From the NCBI GenBank assembly GCA_009767595.1, contig VSDK01001866.1:52246-116245 (forward strand): DNA of 64,000 nucleotides, read 5' to 3'. Position 1 is the stretch's first letter, and every line of letters starts with the position of its first letter. The notes below the pieces were generated by a model. That model worked only from the letters and a program-made list of their open reading frames with translations. It had not been told where the DNA came from and ran no database searches. Source of the DNA: Symbiodinium kawagutii (Eukaryota > Sar > Dinophyceae > Suessiales > Symbiodiniaceae). The position numbers were made by a program, and so were the translations under genes. Shown here piece after piece: positions 39,701 through 43,734 of this stretch.

Positions 39701-40930
39701 AACATATTGCATTGGGAGACTGGCCCGAATTCCTCCATTTCTGCTGTGAGTCAATACATCTGCATCGCCCGGTGTGGACATGAAGGTTTCCCATACATGG
39801 ACAGTTCCAACAATAGGGGGAAAAAAACGCACCTGAAACGTCAAAAAAACGAAGATGATCAATGTCAGGATCATGTGTTTGTCCTTTGTTCATCCCCCAG
39901 ATTAACATAATGTCTACAGTTCGATGATCTCTTTCCAGCCGCCTGGCTCTTTGGGCCGTGGTTTTGACATGTTCAACGCAGCTGCAGCGCTGAGTACCTC
40001 ATCCATGAAGTGCGTGGTCCTTGGCAGGGGAAGTTTGCTCGTCAAACCCAGGCAATGTAGCCAGTAGGTCAGAGTCAAAGGTGGACCAACAACTTTCACC
40101 AAGAACGATAACGATTCAACCTGTTGATAATGATTGCTAGTTCATGATGATTTTAATGATGGTTTCATTGTGAATAGAGAACAACAGCAGCAAGGACAAC
40201 ATCATCATCCTCATCATCATCATCCATCAACCTCATCATCATCATCATCATCAACAACAACATCAACAACAAAAGAACAACAAGAACAGGATTAAACAAT
40301 AGAATGGAAAGTAACAACAGCAACAGCACAAACCCTTTTTTGTGGATTCCCCAGTGATGCAGCAAGCATGAAACCAAAGAAGCCACCGGACAGCGATGAT
40401 CATGCAATGCGATCACCTTGGGATAAGTTCTACTGGTTGACTCGTGATATCTCATGATTAAAAAACAAAAACATCTCGTGACATCTCATGATTTTCCAAA
40501 AAAATATGTGGAAATTCAATGAAATAAATTGAACATAGACAAACAAATATAGAAACAGTAACCATCATCTACACACACACAAAGAAAAACAAACATCATC
40601 TGCTCAGAGTCAGTGGCATCAGCCACTCATGCGATCACCTTGACACATCTATCTTGACGCGTTCCGGGTCCAAGCCACAAAAAGCAACATAGCGGCAACA
40701 CACTTACATGGGTGTTTCTCAAGTCATAGGGGCTACCCCCAGTTATCATCCAGCATATTTATCATTATCAATGATCCAACCATCTTTTTGGGGTTCCCAA
40801 ACTGGCTAGGTCGAAACCCCCACATTGGGGCCGCCTGTCCTCCTGGGCAAACTTCCGGGTGCCCGCTCTCTGTTTGACCTCCAAGGGACAGGATCAGAGT
40901 TCGGTCGTTCTTCTTCTCTCGCAAGCAGTC
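966..40930 (-). CDS. ABCA-family transporter, C-terminal two thirds (locus span, about 37 exons)
   Basis: Membrane lipid/sterol-type ABC transporter of subfamily A. Reading down the minus strand the exons give: NBD1 H-loop (TTHFMDE), NBD1 regulatory stretch ending [17 protein letters not shown], linker, first TMD2 helix preceded by [12 protein letters not shown], a long extracellular loop, five more membrane segments, the pre-NBD2 linker [11 protein letters not shown], Walker [11 protein letters not shown]-loop GYCPQFDAL, signature [10 protein letters not shown], Walker [15 protein letters not shown]-loop [11 protein letters not shown] and the start of the C-terminal regulatory domain. Order and spacing match full-length ABCA proteins. 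TMD1 and the Walker A/signature/Walker B part of NBD1 are absent from the window, and the final exon lies left of position 1. Introns run from about 40 bp to 3 kb and mix GT, GC and GA donors. An ABCC gene lies directly upstream on the same strand. The family call is very secure; single exon edges are less so. Confidence 0.93.
1548..1610 (-). CDS. ABCA exon: C-terminal regulatory domain
   Basis: Reads [20 protein letters not shown], corresponding to the FPGA-x-LxEE segment of the C-terminal domain. Acceptor CAG|G, likely donor CT|GCGGG (GC), both in phase. Confidence 0.68.
1920..2033. mobile_element. Family C TIR element
   Basis: CTGGCTGGTGGTTTTTCACC at left, AACCAATAACCAGTGG at right, interior TATGAAAAACATGCGCAAG. 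Confidence 0.7.
3581..3699. mobile_element. Family A TIR element, copy 1
   Basis: 119 bp with TIRs TGGCTATGGGTCAA and TTGACCCATGGCCA, and an interior CCCTGTACCCC...GGTTCCCC. A truncated second copy follows, ending near 3803. Confidence 0.88.
4417..4498 (-). CDS. ABCA exon: C-terminal regulatory domain
   Basis: Reads [20 protein letters not shown] then LKAFLEK, completing the HG-x-GY-x-x-E-V motif with the previous exon. Acceptor GAG|GT, donor CA|GCCACC (GC). Confidence 0.86.
4536..4622. repeat. (GAT)n microsatellite
   Basis: About 28 GAT triplets with two GAG interruptions, in the intron upstream (minus sense) of the 4417-4498 exon. Confidence 0.97.
4788..4821. repeat. Direct repeat left copy (TATCGGTTTTTGGAGGGGAC type)
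   Basis: About 33 bp including CGGTTTTTGGAGGGGACC, repeated almost exactly at 6289-6322, so two copies bracket the gap. Confidence 0.9.
5115..5748. other. Assembly gap (634 N)
   Basis: A run of 634 N with CTG repeats at its left edge (from about 5090) and CAG/CAC/AAC repeats at its right edge (to about 5960). The orientation changes from CTG to CAG across the gap. Confidence 0.99.
5749..5960. repeat. Imperfect CAG/CAC/AAG triplet tract
   Basis: About 210 bp of CAGCAG interrupted by CACAAG and CACAAC triplets, directly right of the gap. Open in several frames on both strands, so its ORFs carry no coding signal. Confidence 0.95.
6289..6322. repeat. Direct repeat right copy
   Basis: Second copy of the block at 4788-4821, ending CCCTATCGCTTTACA in both. 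Confidence 0.9.
7078..7192. mobile_element. Family A TIR element, copy 2
   Basis: 115 bp, TGGCCATGGGTCAA at left and TTGACCTACAGCCA at right. Same interior as copy 1. Confidence 0.85.
7379..7453 (-). CDS. ABCA exon: [19 protein letters not shown]
   Basis: Reads [20 protein letters not shown] then THGY, the post-H-loop strand of ABCA NBD2. Acceptor GAG|GC, donor G|GTAACTC. The frame stays open past the donor, but the family match stops there. Confidence 0.94.
7958..8034 (-). CDS. ABCA exon: NBD2 H-loop
   Basis: Reads [20 protein letters not shown] then [19 protein letters not shown] is the NBD2 H-loop of ABCA. Acceptor AAG|G, donor C|GATGCTTGG (GA). Confidence 0.95.
8035..9480 (-). other. 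ABCA intron, no feature recognised
   Basis: 1.4 kb of AACCAT/AACAAC-rich non-coding sequence between the signature and H-loop exons. No TIR element or gene seen. Confidence 0.6.
9481..9614 (-). CDS. ABCA exon: NBD2 signature and Walker B
   Basis: Reads [20 protein letters not shown], then [20 protein letters not shown]. Signature (FSGGTRR), Walker B and the catalytic Glu are intact, so this domain looks competent. Acceptor CAG|GAC, donor AT|GTGGAA. Confidence 0.96.
9620..9885. repeat. Three direct copies of an AGCAGGGGATATACCAA block
   Basis: AGCAGGGGATATACCAA occurs near 9626, 9693 and 9811, each followed by related TATGAATTGTAATGG and AGCTGGTTAACTAG words. The reverse complement recurs near 7200-7260 and 3710, so it is dispersed as well as local. 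Confidence 0.85.
10110..10240. mobile_element. Family B-like element (degraded)
   Basis: TTTCTCGAAATTGGGAACCC followed by AATTAACCAACCATAAC and GGGCACCCC; the left end is poorly preserved. Confidence 0.5.
10629..10673 (-). CDS. ABCA exon (45 nt): [15 protein letters not shown]
   Basis: 15 codons reading [15 protein letters not shown], the helix preceding the signature. Acceptor CAG|GTG, donor GAA|GCTCGG (GC), in phase with [10 protein letters not shown] of the next exon. Confidence 0.88.
10856..10978 (-). CDS. ABCA exon: NBD2 Q-loop
   Basis: 41 codons: [20 protein letters not shown] then [16 protein letters not shown]. The Q-loop CPQFDAL and LTAREHL are textbook ABCA. Acceptor CAG|GTG, donor TAT|GTGCCG. 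Confidence 0.95.
11400..12060. repeat. (TA)n-rich block
   Basis: Repeated TATATATATA runs separated by AAATAAATAAAT tracts over about 650 bp of ABCA intron, next to the KMLTGE exon. Confidence 0.92.
11658..11754. mobile_element. Inverted repeat, 97 bp
   Basis: TACCATGAGACCCAAAAACC at left, GGTTTTGGGGGGCTCATGGT at right. Confidence 0.78.
12121..12202 (-). CDS. ABCA exon: NBD2 [18 protein letters not shown]
   Basis: Reads [18 protein letters not shown] then FNIKTQQNQ, as after Walker A in ABCA NBD2. Acceptor GAG|GAAG, donor CAG|GCGCCAG (GC). Confidence 0.93.
13205..13314. mobile_element. Family B TIR element
   Basis: GTGGTTTTCTAGCATAGAGG at left, CTCGCTTGAGAAACCACCAT at right, interior TTTGGGGTTCCCAAA. 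82 bp from the Walker A exon. Confidence 0.78.
13396..13496 (-). CDS. ABCA exon: NBD2 Walker A
   Basis: Reads [19 protein letters not shown] then LNGAGKTTT. Walker A is complete. Donor AT|GATGCTTGG (GA), which gives TTTMKMLTGE with the next exon. The acceptor GAG|TAC lacks the usual G. Confidence 0.95.
13497..16557 (-). other. ABCA intron (3.1 kb)
   Basis: Holds a family-B TIR element near 14549-14642 and a patch of CATCATAAAACCAT-like imperfect repeats (15140-15250). GC-rich 15330-15420 shows no ABC motif and is probably not exonic. Confidence 0.55.
14549..14642. mobile_element. Family B-like element (degraded)
   Basis: Right end CCCTATTTTGAGAAACCAAC is well conserved; the left end GGTTTGACAAAATTGGGA is degraded. 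Confidence 0.6.
16558..16626 (-). CDS. ABCA exon: start of NBD2
   Basis: 23 codons: [20 protein letters not shown] then VLL. Linker plus first strand of NBD2 (V-x-GLRKVY). Acceptor CAG|GAG, donor CTT|GCACTG (GC). Confidence 0.9.
17397..17431 (-). CDS. ABCA micro-exon (35 nt): pre-NBD2 linker
   Basis: Reads [11 protein letters not shown], joining to [10 protein letters not shown] to make the DEDV-x-x-ERERV linker of ABCA. Acceptor GAG|GC, donor AAG|GTCGCG. Confidence 0.78.
18582..18689 (-). CDS. ABCA exon: last TMD2 helix
   Basis: Reads [20 protein letters not shown] then [15 protein letters not shown], equal to NLLFMAVEGVLYFLLTLLIE. Acceptor CAG|GC, donor C|GTAAGG, a strong GT site. Confidence 0.92.
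18714..18831. mobile_element. Long-arm inverted repeat, 118 bp
   Basis: Arms of about 36 bp with one mismatch, TAATGGCTACCCAGGATTAA at left and its complement at right. The loop carries a family-B-like CCATTAAAATGGGAACCCCC. Confidence 0.9.
18957..19097. repeat. Direct repeat of about 55 bp, 85 bp apart
   Basis: Two copies, 18957-19012 and 19042-19097, sharing AGAAGAATCCGAGAATCGAA with two mismatches across the block. GAAATCTGATGGTTGGTTTC-like words continue on both sides. Confidence 0.88.
19192..19304. mobile_element. Family A TIR element, copy 3
   Basis: 113 bp, TGCCTGTGGGTCAA to TCGACCCATAGCCA. Forward orientation. Confidence 0.87.
19440..19552. mobile_element. Family A TIR element, copy 4 (inverted)
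   Basis: 113 bp, TGGCTATGGGTCAA to TTGACCCACAGCCA, opposite in orientation to copy 3 only 135 bp away. Confidence 0.88.
19861..19985 (-). CDS. ABCA exon: [12 protein letters not shown] loop
   Basis: Reads [40 protein letters not shown]. Matches the LPPFCLG-x-GL-x-NL motif and the loop before the last TMD2 helix. Acceptor CAG|G, donor G|GAGCC (GA). Confidence 0.92.
20647..20681 (-). CDS. ABCA micro-exon (35 nt): [11 protein letters not shown]
   Basis: Reads [11 protein letters not shown], which with its neighbours gives [18 protein letters not shown], as in the family. Acceptor CAG|GAT, donor AG|GACACG (GA). Confidence 0.86.
20903..21023 (-). CDS. ABCA exon: LSFLF and helix
   Basis: Reads [20 protein letters not shown] then [19 protein letters not shown]. 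This is the highly conserved SFLF-x-S-x-x-x-AQ motif followed by a helix. Acceptor GAG|G, donor AAG|G at a GA site (GAGACGG). Confidence 0.93.
21541..21596. repeat. (CCACCA)-rich tract
   Basis: Imperfect ACCACCGCC triplets in an ABCA intron. A similar CAT/CAC patch lies at 20585-20625. Confidence 0.85.
21721..21761 (-). CDS. ABCA micro-exon (41 nt): [13 protein letters not shown]
   Basis: Reads [13 protein letters not shown], the LLYG-x-x-x-IPLTY helix of ABCA TMD2. Acceptor CAG|GTG, donor AT|GTTTC, joining to MLSFLF. Confidence 0.87.
22555..22626 (-). CDS. ABCA exon: TMD2 helix
   Basis: 24 codons: [20 protein letters not shown] then VDSL, completing WD-x-x-NYL with the previous exon. Acceptor AAG|GAC, donor TTG|GTGAGC. 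Confidence 0.9.
22877..22977. mobile_element. Family B TIR element
   Basis: TGGTGGTTTATCAAGCCG at left, CCCTATTTTGAGAAACAAAC at right. Confidence 0.7.
23824..24213 (-). CDS. Small predicted secreted Cys-rich protein with two internal repeats, nested in an ABCA intron
   Basis: Intact 129-codon ORF, ATG at 24213 and TGA at 23824, no intron. The first 22 or so residues are a likely signal peptide (basic MKSVAMR, then the hydrophobic [13 protein letters not shown]). After a short acidic linker come two copies of a 34-35 residue motif: Cys-x2-KPEHxSHKGIC, a Met, a variable loop, then [14 protein letters not shown]. Each copy has four cysteines, suggesting disulphide-bonded modules. The ORF sits wholly inside the ABCA intron 22627-24485 on the same strand. 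I do not recognise the family. It may be an independent gene, a retrocopy or an alternative exon. Signal peptide, repeat symmetry and conserved cysteines argue strongly against chance. No spliced-leader remnant was seen upstream. Confidence 0.72.
   Translation of the reverse strand: MKSVAMRALLHLMLMAMACHALRDMQSATELKAEKDVEGSEQPAGKCKAKPEHQSHKGICAMSQEKFLCDSQYLFCDWVPAKKIPPHCEVKPEHPSHKGICDMNRNNQMICESQYLFCDWVPEKVVYEF
24486..24536 (-). CDS. ABCA exon (51 nt): [17 protein letters not shown]
   Basis: 17 codons, [17 protein letters not shown], equal to FVSGV-x-x-x-YWLSNFLWD. Acceptor CAG|GTG, donor TGG|GTGCC. The following intron holds the nested secreted-protein ORF. Confidence 0.92.
24959..25046 (-). 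CDS. ABCA exon: TMD2 helix with FIPAS
   Basis: Reads [20 protein letters not shown] then ETGSKHLQ, which is the ABCA signature LAFVPASF...ER...AKHLQ. Acceptor GAG|G, donor CAG|GCGCAC (GC). Confidence 0.92.
25733..25782 (-). CDS. ABCA exon (50 nt): [12 protein letters not shown]
   Basis: Reads [17 protein letters not shown], matching I-x-V-x-NHPLPLT of ABCA proteins just before the next helix. Acceptor CAG|GAG, donor CA|GAAGG (GA). It solves the phase mismatch between its neighbours. Confidence 0.82.
25885..26020. repeat. (AACCC)n and (AACC)n tract
   Basis: CCCAACCCAACCCAACCC at 25894-25924, then CAACCAACCAACC at 25983-26020, in the ABCA intron just downstream (minus sense, low-coordinate side) of exon 25733. 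Not arranged as a telomere. Confidence 0.9.
26093..26182 (-). CDS. ABCA exon: extracellular loop ([20 protein letters not shown])
   Basis: 30 codons reading [20 protein letters not shown] followed by AALRNALG. This is the LWFNN-x-x-xHSLP-x-x-LN-x-x-xNALLR motif of ABCA loops, with an NSS sequon. Acceptor CAG|GTG, donor GGG|GCAGATG (GC). Confidence 0.88.
26887..27007. mobile_element. Long-arm inverted repeat, 121 bp
   Basis: Arms of about 37 bp, roughly 85 percent matching: GGATACACTCTGGTAAATTC against GGTACACTCCGGTAATTCAA read from the other end. Confidence 0.82.
27411..27528. mobile_element. Family B TIR element
   Basis: TGGTGGTTTCTTGAAATCAG at left, CTTGAGAACCCATCC at right. Confidence 0.72.
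27677..27736. repeat. (ATC)n microsatellite
   Basis: About 19 perfect ATC triplets inside an ABCA intron, the longest perfect triplet run in the window. Confidence 0.97.
27848..27946 (-). CDS. ABCA exon: TMD2 extracellular loop
   Basis: 33 codons: [20 protein letters not shown] then [13 protein letters not shown], with an NIT glycosylation sequon. Beta-rich character. Acceptor CAG|GTG, donor AAG|GCGGGG (GC). Confidence 0.65.
28000..28215. repeat. TGGTGGTTGATGG-rich tract
   Basis: Degenerate array of GGTGGTTGATGGTGGTTCAT-like words beside the exon at 27848-27946. Confidence 0.85.
29206..29328. mobile_element. Family A TIR element, copy 5 (inverted)
   Basis: About 123 bp with a slightly degraded left TIR and right TIR TTGACCCACTGCCA. 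Interior CCAGGGGGACTAAGGG. Confidence 0.85.
29566..29661. mobile_element. Family C TIR element
   Basis: CTGGTTGGTGGTTTCAACCC at left, AAAACCACCACCTAGG at right, same interior as the 44045 copy. Confidence 0.8.
29840..29935 (-). CDS. ABCA exon: TMD2 extracellular loop
   Basis: Reads [20 protein letters not shown], then [12 protein letters not shown], with an N-glycosylation-type NAT. The RWGA-x-R/VV stretch resembles ABCA extracellular loops. Acceptor CAG|GTA, likely donor GTG|GTGTCG; the frame stays open to about 29811. Confidence 0.72.
30395..30725. repeat. Imperfect direct repeats, about 63-86 bp
   Basis: Four degenerate copies of a block with CACTACAAACTATAACAACC, three carrying CACTCAGGTTTTTT (30441, 30527, 30590). 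Confidence 0.85.
30834..30956 (-). CDS. ABCA exon: TMD2 extracellular loop
   Basis: 41 codons, including [20 protein letters not shown] and [15 protein letters not shown]. Not membrane spanning; position fits the large extracellular loop. Acceptor CAG|GCA, donor GAG|GCGCC (GC), both phase 0. Confidence 0.7.
31273..31344 (-). CDS. ABCA exon: first TMD2 helix
   Basis: 24 codons, [20 protein letters not shown] then GVYE, a membrane helix that joins directly to RDRKAMVML as in the family. Acceptor CAG|ATC, donor GAG|GTCCCAG. Confidence 0.88.
31345..33167 (-). other. ABCA introns around the TMD2 entry exon
   Basis: Apart from the exon 32283-32382, no coding or repeat feature was recognised. Confidence 0.5.
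32283..32382 (-). CDS. ABCA exon: entry to TMD2
   Basis: Reads [20 protein letters not shown] then [10 protein letters not shown]. The (A)[15 protein letters not shown] motif precedes the first TMD2 helix in ABCA proteins. Acceptor CAG|GATGG, donor CTT|GTGAGTGG, a strong canonical site. Confidence 0.92.
33168..33235 (-). CDS. ABCA candidate exon: inter-half linker
   Basis: GC-rich open stretch reading [20 protein letters not shown]. Acceptor CAG|GGC is in phase with the previous candidate. The donor is uncertain (GC at 33167 gives the right phase). No family motif, so this rests on composition and phase only. Confidence 0.35.
33812..33945. repeat. 10-bp minisatellite (AAGAAATGAT)n
   Basis: Seven perfect units of AAGAAATGAT followed by degenerate units with AAGTATGAT and AAGAAACGAT. 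Confidence 0.95.
34019..34096 (-). CDS. ABCA candidate exon: inter-half linker
   Basis: 26 codons, phase 0 at both ends, reading [20 protein letters not shown]. Amphipathic helix-like, in the poorly conserved linker between NBD1 and TMD2. Acceptor AAG|CAC lacks the usual G; donor GAG|GCAAGG (GC). Confidence 0.42.
34691..34803 (-). CDS. ABCA exon: end of NBD1 ([15 protein letters not shown])
   Basis: Reads [20 protein letters not shown] followed by an acidic stretch, the near-invariant ABCA motif that closes NBD1. Acceptor GAG|GC, donor CAG|GTGCCG. Confidence 0.93.
35319..35402 (-). CDS. ABCA exon: NBD1 regulatory segment
   Basis: Reads [20 protein letters not shown] then [12 protein letters not shown] consensus here is ELSFRLP...FPALFEELE. 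Acceptor CAG|GT, donor C|GAAACTCGG (GA). Confidence 0.9.
35817..36347. repeat. 42-bp satellite with three-unit higher-order structure
   Basis: About 12.6 tandem copies of a 42-bp unit containing CCATGGGATCAACTTG and TTCCCCATGAAACACC. Three variants recur in the order (GGG,GATG), (GGG,GCTG), (GTG,GATG), giving a 126-bp period for the first nine units, then the order breaks down. The unit is divisible by three, so long frames stay open on both strands. Confidence 0.97.
36410..36482 (-). CDS. ABCA exon: NBD1 regulatory segment
   Basis: Reads [15 protein letters not shown] then [10 protein letters not shown], the counterpart of LIKSHVPEAELVSDVGAE. Acceptor CAG|GCC, donor G|GCGCGG (GC) restoring VGAE with the next exon. 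Confidence 0.87.
37499..37532 (-). CDS. ABCA micro-exon (34 nt): [11 protein letters not shown]
   Basis: Reads [11 protein letters not shown], the FG-x-GY-x-LT-x-x-K motif that follows LFLK in ABCA NBD1. Acceptor GAG|G, donor AAG|GTTCC. Both phases agree. Confidence 0.87.
37995..38096. mobile_element. Family B TIR element
   Basis: TGGTGTTCTTTCAGAATAGG at left, CCCTATTTTCAGGAACCC at right, in an ABCA NBD1 intron. Confidence 0.7.
38154..38200 (-). CDS. ABCA exon: NBD1 [15 protein letters not shown]
   Basis: 47 nt reading [15 protein letters not shown], diagnostic of ABCA NBD1 (GKLCCVGSSLFLK). Acceptor GAG|GCG, donor CA|GATGCTTGG (GA). Confidence 0.9.
39725..39832 (-). CDS. ABCA exon: NBD1 after H-loop
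   Basis: Contains [14 protein letters not shown], aligning with ADVLGDRIAIISHG of ABCA1-type NBD1. The next in-frame acceptor upstream (CAG|GTG at 39832) adds 23 residues between MDE and ADVL. That is unusual, and the true start could be nearer 39763. Probable donor CGG|GCCAG (GC). Confidence 0.55.
39998..40019 (-). CDS. ABCA micro-exon (22 nt): NBD1 H-loop TTHFMDE
   Basis: Only 22 nt, encoding TTHFMDE with the H-loop histidine. Acceptor AAG|G, donor GAG|GTACTC. Joined with the previous exon it gives RTLILTTHFMDE, typical of ABCA. Confidence 0.83.
40189..40262. repeat. (CAT/CAA)n triplet tract
   Basis: CATCATCATC and CAACAACATC triplets in the intron between the 22-nt H-loop exon and the first ABCA exon. 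Confidence 0.88.
40709..40831. mobile_element. Family B TIR element
   Basis: Left end GGGTGTTTCTCAAGTCATAG, interior TTTTTGGGGTTCCCAAACTG, degraded right TIR. It lies just downstream (minus sense) of the first ABCA exon. Confidence 0.72.
40890..40930 (-). CDS. ABCA exon: NBD1 strand before H-loop
   Basis: 41 nt reading [14 protein letters not shown] when joined. This is the L-x-x-K-x-x-R-T-I-I-L strand of ABCA NBD1. Acceptor GAG|GAC, donor CT|GTCCC. It is the most upstream ABCA exon found, and it starts mid-domain. Confidence 0.72.
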
Positions 40931-43665
40931 CTCGCAGTCCCAGTGGGTGAGGCACTCACAGGTAGCCCCAAGGCAGGTGTTACTACCAGGTTTACATCAC
41001 CAAGTGGGGAAGCAAATTACAAGTTTTGGTGGAGATTCACTGGCATCAATCATCAACTTGATGCTTGAGATTCTTGCAAGTTTGGTTGATGTCACTGGTA
41101 TCCACGACTGGCAAAATTAGGAAATATCAATGTCTGTTGCGTGTTCATTTTCCCGGGCTGCATCCCTTTACCGGAGCTCCAACAAATGCTACGCACCTCG
41201 CATCTCATGATACTAAGCCACTTGGCCAAAGCCTGGCCTAGAACCACAAAGGGTTCGCAGCGTATGGCCCAACTGCGTTTTCTCAACAGCACTACTGGCG
41301 AATTGTAAGGTCTTCCGATAATGAATCCACCTTACACCAGTCAGCAAATGGCAGTAGAATCCTGTTACTAATCACCAGATGTTTTCACTAGCATGCTATT
41401 CTCAACCACCTAATGGCTGTCCTATTATCAATCACCGATACAATACATAGTCAATCCTCTCATTCAATTGCCCAGATTCACCCAGGTCATTTCAATCAGC
41501 TCAAATCACCGGGAACTGTCAGCGGTCTGCGGTCGAAAACTTCGGGATTTTGTTTCTTCCGCTTCGGACTTTGCGAACGCGCAAGTGGTCGAGCTGTCAC
41601 AACCAGCTACCAGCTGTAACCTGCTGATCGTGGGAAAGGACACACCAATCCTGATCTCCAATGGATGATTTACCATCAACACCTCCAGTATATTTCATAA
41701 TCCTTCCAGTTAGCCAGCCATAAAAGTTCCCATGACCCGCTATGAACAAATGAGGTGCGTGGGTGAGCTATTCATATGGATCTCACGATGAAAACTTTTT
41801 GTTGGCAATCGATTTATCAGCAACACATTGCTTATCATACTACTTCGCAACTGCCGATCCATACTTATCCACATTTATACATCCCATACATGCGTATGTG
41901 CATCAATATTTGATATATTCAACTATCGTAAATTAACAATGAATACCAAGGGATCACCATCACCATCAACAACGGTTACTCGTAGTGGGTCAACCGACCA
42001 GTTTCCAATATCGCAAAAGAACGCCTGATGAGTGGCATGGTTGAGTTGTTGTGGGGTGTTCCATCATCAATCATGAACGGTGAATCATGCTTAATATCAA
42101 CTAACAATCATCATGAGCAACCTTCATGACAAGGGCCAGTAACAATTATGATGAGTAACCATATGGAGTAGATACCAATAGAAAAACAAACATGTTTTTA
42201 CAACATTTGTTCGACATAGGGAAATTCACCACCAACCACCAACAATATGGAAATTATGGCGGAATAGGAACCACCAATCATGCAGTTCATCGAGCCATAT
42301 TGTCCAACATAAATTATCAGCCATCCATGAATCATGGTTCATAACAGCGAAATAGTTCATAGCGGCAATGTTTGTCGATGATAATGGTTGACAAGTATAA
42401 CAACAACGAGCCATACTGGTTAATTAAATAGTAAATAATCATAATGGAGTTGATATCAAACGATAGTGGAACAACCGTCCATCTATCGATGATATGTTCT
42501 ATTGGCAAACGACTTCATCAGTACGTCGTGATCTGCACCCCAGCGATGGTAGAACCAGGTGCAGTAACGAAACTGGCCAAGTTTCGGATGGTGTTTGGTA
42601 TTGTTGGTTAGCATGCACTCTTTTCAACTATGCCAAACTTCTAACTCAGCTCTGCTTAACAATTCATCAACCACTACGGATCATTGGATCAACCCCTGTG
42701 GATCATCCACTAACCTTTGTTTAAGTTTCTTGCTTGGTACGACTCTTGACCATCATTGTCCATGACGCTCAGGCCGTTGGCAAACTGCTCAGCCACAAGC
42801 CTTGACCCACCACCAGCTACGCCGTGCACTGCACGGGAACCCTTGTGATTTCAGGCGATCAGGGCGCTGCGACCTTGGCTCTTCGCTGATGGCGGCTCGC
42901 ATGGCTGGTGCTGATTATTCCACCGTCATGCACATATATAATACAGTATATATGCAACTAACACACTTATCAACTACAGTAATATCTATAAATATAGATA
43001 TATATTTATACACATTAATTGTGTGTGTGCATAAATAGTCATACTAAATCTATACTGTATATGAAGGCAGAACGAAACACCCACAGGTTGACACAAGAGT
43101 CAGTTCCAGTCTCTGTCTCAAGGTGAACCCTCCACCTGTACCCAATTGCTGTTGAATCCCAGGGAAGAAATTGGTGCTTCTCAAAATAGGGAACACCCCA
43201 TGACCCCCCCAATTCATCCAATGTCAACGATTCATAGTAACAAACCAGCTATATCTTTGGGGGGGGGTCCCATTTTAAGAACCCCCCAAATAAAAACACC
43301 AAGCAATTGGAGTTCTCGCTGAGGATATCCAAGGTCAAGGATTCGTTGTAACCACTAAGCGTAGCAACGTCAACATCTAGATGCCCACCACTGTCGAATG
43401 ACAATCCATCATCAATGATGATAAGCAGCCATTCATGGTGAAAATCATCAACTAAGAAACTCTATGTTGCATTCATCAACAAATAACAACCATTGTTCAT
43501 CAACCATGAACAACTATACTAATACTAACCATGAGTAAGCACTATCAGTGTTCATCAACCACTAACAACTACTAACCATCAACAACTACCAACCGTTCAC
43601 AGCTACGAACCATTCACAACGACCAACCGTTCACAACGACCAACCATCAGTCCCCACAGCCACAC
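40931..43665 (-). other. ABCC-ABCA junction interval, no defended exon
   Basis: 2.7 kb between the last ABCC exon and the first ABCA exon. It should hold the ABCC stop and, if the ABCA gene were whole, TMD1 plus most of NBD1. No Walker A or Walker B codons were found on the minus strand. It contains a family-B TIR element (43175-43290), AT-rich (TA)n patches near 42945-43010, and a few GC-rich open stretches of unknown status. Confidence 0.6.
43175..43290. mobile_element. Family B TIR element
   Basis: Left end TGCTTCTCAAAATAGGGAAC, right end TCCCATTTTAAGAACCCCCC, in the ABCC-ABCA junction interval. Confidence 0.75.
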
Positions 43666-43734
43666 CCTTGGGCGAGCTCGCGCCTCAGCTGTCAACACTC
43701 CTTGCTGAAGACACATCTTCTTCAGCTGCCCATC
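43666..43734 (-). CDS. ABCC exon: C-terminal tail
   Basis: Reads DGQLKKMCLQQGVLTAEARA, like the F-x-x-MC-x-x-x-G tails of ABCC proteins. Acceptor CAG|GAT is in phase with the preceding GC donor. No stop codon in frame, so at least one more exon follows. Candidate GC-rich stretches without proof lie at 42760-42900 and 41505-41660. Confidence 0.62.

Noticed and set aside
41092..41292. Minus-strand frame reading RKRSWAIRCEPFVVL, resembling the segment before Walker B in an ABCA NBD1
   Set aside because: Two residues short against the family, no FLDEPT continuation at any nearby acceptor, and no signature motif upstream.
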